From Bradyrhizobium liaoningense (GTDB taxonomy: Bacteria > Pseudomonadota > Alphaproteobacteria > Rhizobiales > Xanthobacteraceae), in contig NZ_JAFCJS010000005.1 in assembly GCF_018130825.1 (NCBI RefSeq), forward strand, positions 248,001-312,000: DNA of 64,000 nt. The letters are read 5' to 3'. Each line of letters opens with the position of its first letter. The first letter of the stretch is position 1. Positions 25,627 through 32,667 of this stretch are shown in pieces. Under the pieces are notes generated by a model. That model was not told the DNA's origin, did not search any database, and saw nothing but the letters and a program-made list of their open reading frames with translations. Position numbers and translations under genes: made by a program.

Positions 25627-27045
25627 ATGACGATGGACAAACGCATTATCCCCCTGATCATGTGCGGCGGTGCCGGCACGCGGCTGTGGCCCGCCTCGCG
25701 CGAGGTGCGCCCGAAACAGTTCCTGCCGCTGTTCGGCACGCGCTCGACCTTCCAGGATACGCTGCTGCGCGTCTCGGATGCCTCGCTGTTCGATCGCCCG
25801 ATCGTCATCACCAATGCGTCCTATCGCTTCATGGTGCTGGAGCAGCTCGCCGAGATCGGCATCGAGGCCGACGTGATCCTCGAGCCGATGCGGCGCGACT
25901 CCGGCCCCGCGATCGCCGCCGGCGCCGTGTTCGCGCAGAACCGCGCCAGTGAAGCGATCGTGCTCGCGCTCGCCGCCGATCACGTCGTGCAGGACAATGC
26001 CGCCTTCGTCGCGGCGTGCCGCGAAGGCCTCACGGCTGCGAGCGCCGGGCGCATCGTCACCTTCGGCGTCAAGCCGGAGCGGCCCGCGACCGAATACGGC
26101 TATATCAGCCCGGGCGACGTGATCTCCGGTCAGGTGAATGCGGTCGCGCGCTTCGTCGAGAAGCCCGACGCCGTGAAGGCGGCCGACTACGTCAATTCGG
26201 GCTATCTCTGGAACAGCGGCAACTTCATGTTCCCGGCGAGCGTCCTGCTCGACGAATACCGCAAGGTCGATGCGGCAAGCGTCGAGGCGGTGTCCAACGC
26301 GGTCAACAATGCCGGCCGCGATCTCGGCTTCGTCACGCTGGAGCCCGAGGCGTTCGGCGCGGCCAAGGCGATCTCGATCGACTATGCCGTGATGGAGAAG
26401 ACCTCGCGCGCCGCCGTGGTGCCGGTGTCCTGCGGCTGGTCCGACGTCGGCTCCTGGCACGCAGTGTGGGAGCTCTCGGAGAAGGACGCGCAGGGCAACG
26501 CGGCGCACGGCACTGCCGTGTTCGAGGATTCCCGCAACTGCAACGTCACCACCGACCAGGCGCTGGTCGCGCTCGAAGGCGTCGATGATCTCGTCGTGGT
26601 CGCCACTGCGGACGCGGTGCTCGTCTCACGCCAGAAGGATGCCAACGGCCTTAAGCGCCTCGTGACCAAGCTCAAGGCGGTCGCACCGAAGGTCACCGAG
26701 GAGCATCTCAAGGTGCACCGGCCCTGGGGCAGCTATCAGTCGGTCGACAACGGCGAGCGCCATCAGGTCAAGCGCATCGTGGTGAAGCCCGGCGGGCGCC
26801 TGTCGCTGCAGAAGCATCATCATCGCGCCGAGCACTGGATCGTGGTCCGGGGCGCGGCCCGCGTCACCGTCAACGAGACCGTGAAGACGGTGCATGAGAA
26901 CGAATCGATCTACATCCCGATGGGCGCGGTGCACCGGATGGAGAACCCCGGTAAAATCATGCTGGAGCTGATCGAGGTCCAGACCGGGTCCTATCTCGGG
27001 GAGGACGATATCATCCGGATTGAAGACGACTATCAAAGGTCGTAA
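25627..27045 (+). CDS. manC: Mannose-1-phosphate guanylyltransferase / mannose-6-phosphate isomerase
   Basis: A 472-aa type II phosphomannose isomerase/GDP-mannose pyrophosphorylase. The N-terminal nucleotidyltransferase has the GMP signature MCGGAGTRLWPASREVRPKQ and FVEKPDAVKAADYV. The C-terminal cupin (about 350-472) has RPWGSYQSVDNGERHQVKRI, KPGGRLSLQKHHHRAEHWIV and SIYIPMGAVHRMENPG, which carry the metal-binding His and Gln residues of the isomerase. It supplies GDP-mannose for the neighbouring mannosyltransferases. ATG 25627 follows the previous stop by 1 nt; an ATG at 25633 is also possible. Confidence 0.94.
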   Translation: MTMDKRIIPLIMCGGAGTRLWPASREVRPKQFLPLFGTRSTFQDTLLRVSDASLFDRPIVITNASYRFMVLEQLAEIGIEADVILEPMRRDSGPAIAAGAVFAQNRASEAIVLALAADHVVQDNAAFVAACREGLTAASAGRIVTFGVKPERPATEYGYISPGDVISGQVNAVARFVEKPDAVKAADYVNSGYLWNSGNFMFPASVLLDEYRKVDAASVEAVSNAVNNAGRDLGFVTLEPEAFGAAKAISIDYAVMEKTSRAAVVPVSCGWSDVGSWHAVWELSEKDAQGNAAHGTAVFEDSRNCNVTTDQALVALEGVDDLVVVATADAVLVSRQKDANGLKRLVTKLKAVAPKVTEEHLKVHRPWGSYQSVDNGERHQVKRIVVKPGGRLSLQKHHHRAEHWIVVRGAARVTVNETVKTVHENESIYIPMGAVHRMENPGKIMLELIEVQTGSYLGEDDIIRIEDDYQRS

Positions 27046-27163
27046 CCAGCAGGCTCCGAATCACGCGACCCGGGCCGAAATGACGGCCTCTTTCAGCGGC
27101 TAAGGCCCGGGGAACGTGTAACTTTTTGAATCAAATCGTGTCCGGTCAATTCGGCTGGCATTC

Positions 27164-27177
27164 GCCACAAATGTGGC
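27164..27177. promoter_or_regulatory. Palindrome GCCACA-AA-TGTGGC, operator candidate
   Basis: A perfect 6-bp inverted repeat with a 2-nt centre lies 52 nt upstream of the Gfo/Idh start codon, inside a relatively A/T-rich 183-nt intergenic stretch. The position suits a promoter-region operator. The regulator is unknown, and chance occurrence is possible. Confidence 0.3.
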
Positions 27178-27228
27178 ACCCGTGCTAGAAGCAGCCCGGG
27201 GATTTGCGTTGAATCGGGGTTTGCTCAG

Positions 27229-28233
27229 ATGAGTTCCAAAGGGTCACAACCGGCAAAGGCCGGCTTGCGCGTCGGCGTGATTGGCGCAGGCGTCATGGGC
27301 AGCAACCATGCGCGCGTGCTCAGCGGCCTGCCTGGCGTCAGCCTCGTCGGCGTCGTCGATCCGTCGCCCGCCCATCGCACGCGCGCGACGGAGCTCGCCG
27401 ATTGCGCGAGCTTCGAGACGCTCGACCAGCTCTTCGCCGCCGGCGTCGATGCCGTCACCATCGCTGCGCCGACCCATCTGCATCACGAGGTCGCGCTCGC
27501 CTGCATCGCCAAGAACATCCATGTCCTGGTCGAGAAGCCGATCGCATCCACGGTGGAAGAGGGCCGAGAGATCGTCGCCGCCGCGCGAGAGGCCGGCGTG
27601 ACGCTGATGGTCGGCCATGTCGAGCGCTTCAATCCGGCGGTCGCCGCGGTCAAGCAGGCGATCGCAGGCGAGGATATTTTGTCGATCGCGATCACCCGCG
27701 TCGGCCCGTTCCCGCCGCGCATGTCCAATGTCGGCGTCGTCATCGACCTTGCCGTGCACGACATCGACCTGATCCGTTGGTTCACCGAATCCGACATCGT
27801 CGAGGTGCAGCCGCAATTGTCGAGCGCGGTTGCCGAGCGCGAGGACATCGCGCTGTTGCAGTTCCGCACCGCCAACGGCGTGCTAGCCCACATCAACACC
27901 AACTGGCTGACGCCGTTCAAGGCGCGTAGCGTCACGGTTGCGACCCGCGGCAAATATGTGATGGGCGATCTGCTCACGCGCCAGGTCACCGAATGCTTCG
28001 GCTTCAAGCCGGATGGCAGCTATTCGATGCGGCATCTGCCGGTCGGTCATGACGAGCCGCTGCGCGCCGAGCTGATCGCGTTCCTCAAGGCGGTCCGCCA
28101 TGGCGAGACGCCGGCGGTCACCGGCGATGAGGGCGTTGCCAGCCTCGAGATCGCGACGCAGTGCCTGGAGACGCCCTCGCGTCCGGCCGCGACGGCGCCC
28201 GCCCGCAAGGAGCCGCGCCGCGTCGCCGGCTGA
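27229..28233 (+). CDS. Gfo/Idh/MocA family oxidoreductase (WlbA-like)
   Basis: A 334-aa NAD(P)-dependent sugar oxidoreductase. An N-terminal Rossmann fold (VGVIGAGVMGSNHARVL, 15-31) and the family EKPIASTVEEG motif (catalytic Lys in EKP) are followed by a C-terminal alpha/beta substrate domain with IDLAVHDIDLIRWF (conserved His). In polysaccharide clusters such enzymes oxidise the C3 of UDP-GlcNAcA, which is then aminated by a DegT enzyme. The next gene, 33 nt on, is exactly such an aminotransferase, so the pair probably makes a 3-amino sugar (inference). The last 20 residues are a basic Arg/Ala-rich tail. Confidence 0.87.
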   Translation: MSSKGSQPAKAGLRVGVIGAGVMGSNHARVLSGLPGVSLVGVVDPSPAHRTRATELADCASFETLDQLFAAGVDAVTIAAPTHLHHEVALACIAKNIHVLVEKPIASTVEEGREIVAAAREAGVTLMVGHVERFNPAVAAVKQAIAGEDILSIAITRVGPFPPRMSNVGVVIDLAVHDIDLIRWFTESDIVEVQPQLSSAVAEREDIALLQFRTANGVLAHINTNWLTPFKARSVTVATRGKYVMGDLLTRQVTECFGFKPDGSYSMRHLPVGHDEPLRAELIAFLKAVRHGETPAVTGDEGVASLEIATQCLETPSRPAATAPARKEPRRVAG

Positions 28234-28266
28234 TCCCTTTCCATGTCGACTACTCAAGAAGGCGTC

Positions 28267-29418
28267 ATGAACCAGCATCTGCGTTCCGAACCCATTCCCT
28301 TCATCGACGTCGCCTCGCAGCGCCGCCGGCTCGGCGCCTCGCTCGATGCGGCCGTCAAGCGCGTGATGGACCATTGCCAGTTCGTCAATGGCCCTGAAGT
28401 CGCCGAGCTCGAGAAGCAGCTCGCGGCCTACTCAGGCGCCAAGCACGTGATCGGCTGCGCCAGCGGCACCGACGCGATCCTGATGGTGATGATGGCGATG
28501 AATGTCGGGCCCGGCGATGCCGTGCTGTGTCCGTCCTTCACCTTCATCGCGACCGCCTCGCCGGTGGCGCGGACGGGTGCGACGCCGGTTTATGTCGACG
28601 TCGACGAGACCACCTTCAACATGAGCCCGGAGTCGCTCAAGCGCGGCATCGCGACCGCCCGCAAGGCCGGCCTCAAGCCCGTCGCCGTGATTCCGGTCGA
28701 CCTGTTCGGCCAGCCCGCCGATCACGACGCCATTGCCGAGATCGCGAAGGCCGAGGGTCTGTTCGTGCTCGACGACGCCGCACAAGGCTTTGGGGCGAGC
28801 TACAAGGGCCGCAAGCTCGGCACCTTCGGGCTTGCGACTGCGACCAGCTTCTTCCCGGCAAAGCCGCTCGGCTGCTTCGGCGACGGCGGCGCGATCTTCA
28901 CCGATAACGATGAGCTCGCGGCTACGCTGCGCAGCATCCGCGTGCACGGGCAGGGCGTCGACAAATACGACAACGTTCGCCTCGGCCTCACCGGCCGGCT
29001 CGACACCATGCAGGCCGCGGTCCTGATCGAGAAGCTGAAGATCTTCGACGACGAGATCGCTGCCCGCAACCGGGTTGCCGAACGCTACGCGCGAGGCCTG
29101 TCGAATGTCGTCACCGTGCCGCGCCTTGCCCCGGGCAACACCTCGGTCTGGGCGCAGTACACGATCCGCCTTCCGAAGGGCACCGACCGCGACGGCTTTG
29201 CCGCCGCGCTGAAGGCCCAGGGCGTGCCGACCGCGATCTATTACGGCAAGTCGATGCACCAGCAGACCGCCTACAAGCAGTACCCGGTCGCCGAAGGCGG
29301 ACTGCCGGGTTGCGAGAGCCTGTCGCAGGACGTCATCAGCCTGCCGATGCACGCCTATTTGACCGAAGCCGATCAGGAGCGAATCATCGCCGCCGTGCAA
29401 GGCGCGCTCGCGGGCTGA
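28267..29418 (+). CDS. DegT/DnrJ/EryC1/StrS family sugar aminotransferase
   Basis: A 383-aa PLP-dependent transaminase acting on keto-sugar nucleotides. It has PFIDVASQRRRLG at the N-terminus, GCASGTDAILMVMMAM (PLP phosphate site), PSFTFIATASPV, and DDAAQGFGASYKG with the PLP-stacking region. The SFFPAKPLGCFGDGGAI block contains the Schiff-base Lys; here the usual SFFPxKxLG is kept. ATG 28267 was chosen because AAGAAGG lies 6 nt upstream; ATG 28243 is an alternative. With the Gfo/Idh gene it suits synthesis of a 3-amino-3-deoxy sugar for the O-antigen or exopolysaccharide. No acetyltransferase gene is adjacent. Confidence 0.9.
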   Translation: MNQHLRSEPIPFIDVASQRRRLGASLDAAVKRVMDHCQFVNGPEVAELEKQLAAYSGAKHVIGCASGTDAILMVMMAMNVGPGDAVLCPSFTFIATASPVARTGATPVYVDVDETTFNMSPESLKRGIATARKAGLKPVAVIPVDLFGQPADHDAIAEIAKAEGLFVLDDAAQGFGASYKGRKLGTFGLATATSFFPAKPLGCFGDGGAIFTDNDELAATLRSIRVHGQGVDKYDNVRLGLTGRLDTMQAAVLIEKLKIFDDEIAARNRVAERYARGLSNVVTVPRLAPGNTSVWAQYTIRLPKGTDRDGFAAALKAQGVPTAIYYGKSMHQQTAYKQYPVAEGGLPGCESLSQDVISLPMHAYLTEADQERIIAAVQGALAG

Positions 29419-29424
29419 TTTCTT

Positions 29425-29571
29425 CCCTCTCCCCTTGCGGGAGAGGGTGGCTTCGCGAAGCGAAGCCGGGTGAGGGGTCTCTCTCCGCCCGGCATGCGCG
29501 GAGAGAAACCCCTCACCACAGTGAGTTTGTATCTACTCGCGGTGCTGCCCTCTCCCGCAAGGGGAGAGGGC
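29425..29571. repeat. Intergenic palindromic repeat (CCCTCTCC family)
   Basis: The outer arms (29425-29447 and 29547-29571) are inverted copies of a CCCTCTCCCC-type hairpin. Inside are further inverted segments built on TGAGGGGT...ACCCCTCA and CTCTCCGC...GCGGAGAG. This is a dispersed rhizobial intergenic element. It sits between the DegT gene and murJ and may terminate the polysaccharide operon. Confidence 0.8.
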
Positions 29572-29632
29572 GCAGTAATGCGCATCGCAAGATGCAATCG
29601 ACCTCTGTTCGATTAGTCTCTACAAGAGACGC

Positions 29633-31162
29633 ATGCTCGGACGCATCTTCACGGTCGGTGGTTACACGCTGCTCTCGCGGCTGACGGGATTTGCCCGCGA
29701 CATCATGCTCGCGGCGATCCTCGGCGCCGGCCCGGTGGCCGACGCCTTTTTCGTGGCGCTACGGCTGCCCAATCATTTCCGCGCGATCTTCGCTGAGGGC
29801 GCCTTCAACGCCGCCTGGGTGCCGGCCTATGCGCATGTCCATGGCGAGAAGGGGGAAGCGGCGGCAAAACTGTTCGCGGACCGCATCTTCACGCTGCTGC
29901 TGGCCTCGCAGGTGGCGCTGCTGATCGTCGCCTGGCTGTTCATGCCGCAGGCCATGAGCATTTTGGCGCCGGGCTTCAGTGAAGACGCCGAGCAGCGCAA
30001 GCTCGCGATCGAGCTGACCCGGATCACCTTTCCCTATCTGCTGCTGATCACGCTGGTGACGCTCTATGGCGGCATGCTCAACGTGATGCAGCGCTTTGCC
30101 AGTGCCGCGGCCGCCTCGATCTTCCTCAACGTCGCGATGATGATGACGCTGGCGGTTGCCGTCTGGTTTCCGACCGCGGGCCATGCCGCCGCCTGGGGCG
30201 TCCTGATCTCCGGCTTCCTGCAATATTTCCTGCTCGCAGGCGATCTCGCCCGCCATGGCGGCCTGCCGCGTTTTGCGCCCTTGAGGCTCGACGAAGACGT
30301 CCGCGGCTTCTTCAAAGCGCTGGGACCTGCAACGCTGGGCTCGATGGGCACGCAGGTCGCGCTGTTCGCCGACACCATCATCGCGACCTTCCTGCCCGCC
30401 GGCGCGCTGTCGGCGCTCTATTACGCCGATCGACTCAACCAGCTCCCGATCGGCGTCATCGGCATCGCCATCGGCACGGTGCTGCTGCCGGAGATGTCGC
30501 GGCGAATCACGGCCAACGACCACGACGGCGCGATGAGGGCACAGCGCCGCGCCTTCGATTTCACGCTGCTGTTCTCGGTGCCGTTCGTCGCGGCCTTCCT
30601 CACCGTGCCCGATGCGATCATGCGCGCGCTGTTCGCGCGCGGCGCGTTCTCCAAGGCCGATGCCGCCGCCGCCGGTGCCACGCTCGCGGCCTATGCCATC
30701 GGCCTGATCCCCTTCGTGCTGATCCGCAGCGCGGTCGCGACCTTCTATGCCCGCAAGGACACCGCAACGCCGGTCCGGGCATCGCTGACCGGCATCGCCG
30801 TCAACGTCGCGCTGAAACTCGCCTTGATGGGATCGCTGGCCCAGATCGGCCTCGCGCTGGCGACCGCCGTCGGCGTCTGGACCAATCTCTTGCTGGTGCT
30901 GTTCTTCGCCGTGCGGCGCGGCTTTCTCGTGCTCGACCGCGCCTGGCTGATGTCGCTCGGCAAATTCCTGCTGACCGGAATCATTCTCGCAGCGGCGTTC
31001 TGGCTGATCGCGCGCTTCAGCCCAGCCGGTCTTGCCTCCGTGCACACCTTCCGGGACGAAGCGACGTTGGTTCTGCTCGCCGTTGGCGGCACGATCGTCT
31101 ACGCGTTCGCGATCCTCGTGCTGTTCGGACGCAAGTGGCTGGTCTCGCTGGTGCGCGGCTAG
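29633..31162 (+). CDS. murJ: Lipid II flippase MurJ (MviN)
   Basis: A 509-aa, 14-TM protein of the MOP exporter superfamily that flips lipid II across the inner membrane for peptidoglycan synthesis. It shows the family opening GGYTLLSRLTGFARDIMLAAILGAGPVADAF, RLPNHFRAIFAEGAFNAAWVP, YYADRLNQLPIGVIGIAIGTVLLP and ARKDTATPVR. Length is typical (about 510 aa). The start ATG 29633 has AAGAGACGC nearby. It is probably its own transcription unit after the repeat element. Confidence 0.95.
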   Translation: MLGRIFTVGGYTLLSRLTGFARDIMLAAILGAGPVADAFFVALRLPNHFRAIFAEGAFNAAWVPAYAHVHGEKGEAAAKLFADRIFTLLLASQVALLIVAWLFMPQAMSILAPGFSEDAEQRKLAIELTRITFPYLLLITLVTLYGGMLNVMQRFASAAAASIFLNVAMMMTLAVAVWFPTAGHAAAWGVLISGFLQYFLLAGDLARHGGLPRFAPLRLDEDVRGFFKALGPATLGSMGTQVALFADTIIATFLPAGALSALYYADRLNQLPIGVIGIAIGTVLLPEMSRRITANDHDGAMRAQRRAFDFTLLFSVPFVAAFLTVPDAIMRALFARGAFSKADAAAAGATLAAYAIGLIPFVLIRSAVATFYARKDTATPVRASLTGIAVNVALKLALMGSLAQIGLALATAVGVWTNLLLVLFFAVRRGFLVLDRAWLMSLGKFLLTGIILAAAFWLIARFSPAGLASVHTFRDEATLVLLAVGGTIVYAFAILVLFGRKWLVSLVRG

Positions 31163-31422
31163 GCGCGTATCAATGAGCTCGTCATGTCCGCTCGACCCGC
31201 GAAGAGCGGACTTGCAGCGGCCTCGCGGCGGCCCGAGCTAGGGTCAGCCACGGGCCAACAGACGACACCACGCCCTTCGTCGATCACAAGGGCAGCGCGT
31301 CGCTCACCGCCTGCGCGACTTTCGTGCAAGAGAAGTACCTCAGCCGAAACTGACGCAAGTCCATCAAGTACCACGAGCCGAACTCAAGCGAGAGCCTCGC
31401 CCGGTGTGCCCGCGGCGCTCAA
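31163..31422. other. Gene-free stretch after murJ
   Basis: These 260 nt contain a short inverted pair (GTCCGCTC...GAGCGGAC near 31187-31211) but no ORF with a ribosome-binding site or recognisable family. It separates murJ from the convergent DUF3551 gene and may be decayed sequence. Confidence 0.5.
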
Positions 31423-31656
31423 TTACTGTCTGCCCTGCCGCGAGCGTCCGAATGCATAGCGCGGATTGACCCCGCAGGACGCATGGGTGCCGGAGGCAGC
31501 CGCCCTGCATTGCTGGAGAGTCGAGAACTGGCAGTTGCCGGGATGGCCCCAGCGGCGACCTTGTAGGCAGTAGCGATCTGCGACCGCGGGCGAGAGCGAT
31601 CCGACCGTGACCAAGATCAAAATGGCGGAGACCGCAGCAAACAGAATACGGCACAT
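31423..31656 (-). CDS. DUF3551 small secreted protein
   Basis: A 77-aa protein with an N-terminal signal peptide (MCRILFAAVSAILILVTVGS, cleavage near AVA-DR). The mature part is the DUF3551 pattern YCLQGRRWGHPGNCQFSTLQQC...GTHASCGVNPRYAF with four cysteines, probably two disulfides. This short family is abundant in Bradyrhizobium; the function is unknown, and export to the periplasm is expected. AGGAGGACTCCG precedes the ATG. It is monocistronic. Confidence 0.85.
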   Translation of the reverse strand: MCRILFAAVSAILILVTVGSLSPAVADRYCLQGRRWGHPGNCQFSTLQQCRAAASGTHASCGVNPRYAFGRSRQGRQ

Positions 31657-31983
31657 CGGAGTCCTCCTGTCCTACTCGTTGGGTGAGTGCTCACCCGTGC
31701 TCCAATTGGGTTGGAAAGGCACCGGGACGAAGGTCGACTATAACTTCAGCTTTCCGAATGATGATCCGATCATACCCTTAGGAGTTCGCAGTGAATTTCC
31801 CGAGATCTGCTATTTGATCGTCTCGTCGGCGCTTGCACTCGACATCTGCGTCGCAGGAAAATGAAAGCAGCCGAGTCCGCATTGAGTCAAAAGCGAACGC
31901 GCCGGATTGGGGTTCGCCTCCAGGGTGCAACTGACGTCGGTACATCTCTTGATTTTGCGCAATTACCGTGGTACGGGTGCCCC
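31657..31983. other. Lower-GC intergenic stretch
   Basis: These 327 nt between the DUF3551 start and the small ORF are noticeably richer in A/T than the rest of the window, for example around 31735-31830. Short open frames cross the region but none has a convincing ribosome-binding site or recognised family. It must contain the DUF3551 promoter. Confidence 0.5.
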
Positions 31984-32061
31984 ATGATCAAATCCGTGCG
32001 CAACGTTAACCTCAAGCACATGACCCGCTTCGGCTGGGCCGTGGGAGGAGTCGCGCGCTAG
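31984..32061 (+). CDS. Possible 25-codon small ORF or sRNA gene
   Basis: An ATG-to-TAG frame of 25 codons starting MIKSVRNVNLKHM, rich in basic residues. It ends 27 nt before a strong terminator, and ACGGGTGCCCC precedes the ATG. There is no other gene upstream on this strand for the terminator to serve. The transcript is therefore either a micro-ORF or a small RNA ending at 32119. Coding status is uncertain. Confidence 0.3.
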   Translation: MIKSVRNVNLKHMTRFGWAVGGVAR

Positions 32062-32088
32062 GAATTCGACGACGACACCTTTTCCACC

Positions 32089-32119
32089 AGGCCCCGCCGG
32101 CATCGGACGGGGCCTTTTC
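32089..32119 (+). terminator. Rho-independent terminator with no obvious upstream gene
   Basis: AGGCCCCG (32089-32096) pairs with CGGGGCCT (32108-32115) around an 11-nt loop that itself can pair in part. TTTTC follows. It ends the unit that holds the 25-codon ORF and lies just upstream of the DUF1127 gene. Confidence 0.75.
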
Positions 32120-32160
32120 ATTGGCCACGCTCCCTGCCGGCACAACAGCAGGAGCGTGCG

Positions 32161-32436
32161 ATGCCACCTCAACTGACGAACGACACATGCGAGCCGGAGG
32201 CCGACGCCGCGCGGCTTCGTCTCGACTTTTCCATCGCCTTGAGCCTGCTCGGGCGATACTGGCGCGCGTTTCAGGGCTGGCGCCAGCGCTCACGAGTCAG
32301 CTTGCACGACCTGAGCGACAGGGAGCTGATGGATATCGGCTTGACGCGTGGCGAGATCGGCTACTTCGCGTCTGCAAGGGCTCTCGACAGGCTGAGAGAT
32401 CGCGCGACGTATCTGTGGGGGCGCGGAGGGATGTAA
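32161..32436 (+). CDS. DUF1127 domain small protein
   Basis: A 91-aa protein whose C-terminal half matches DUF1127: WRQRSRVSLHDLSDRELMDIGLTRGEI. In other alphaproteobacteria short DUF1127 proteins influence phosphate/carbon metabolism and RNA turnover through their Arg-rich helix; here an extra N-terminal helix of about 40 residues is present. AGGAGCGTGCG precedes the ATG. It is monocistronic, right after the orphan terminator. Confidence 0.85.
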   Translation: MPPQLTNDTCEPEADAARLRLDFSIALSLLGRYWRAFQGWRQRSRVSLHDLSDRELMDIGLTRGEIGYFASARALDRLRDRATYLWGRGGM

Positions 32437-32475
32437 CTTGTCAAGAGGTTTGGTGAGCTGCGTCTTCGCGGCCGA

Positions 32476-32522
32476 TCCTTCGAGGCGCCCGCTTTTTGAC
32501 GGGCTCCTCAGGATGAGGTCTT
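32476..32522. repeat. Single copy of ATCCTTCGAG/CTCAGGATGAGG palindromic repeat
   Basis: A palindromic unit (CCTTCGAGGCGCCCG...CGGGCTCCTCAGGATGAGG) related to the pair at 46016-46146 and to the copy at 51230-51286. The rest of the 231-nt gap to the next gene (32437-32667) shows no gene. Confidence 0.7.
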
Positions 32523-32667
32523 GTTTCGCGGTGCAATCTGGACGCCATGGTGACGAGTGCGCGGCGCTTTCACGGCCCGCGACCCTTGCGCCTGGCTAAA
32601 GCCGTTTGCCTTGCCACTTTTTCCACGGCAATATGCCGGCAAAACAACCATAGGACGGGTCAAGACA

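Noticed and set aside
31220..31420. Decayed gene fragment between murJ and the DUF3551 gene
   Set aside because: Short translated pieces look protein-like but I could not tie them to a family or to one frame.
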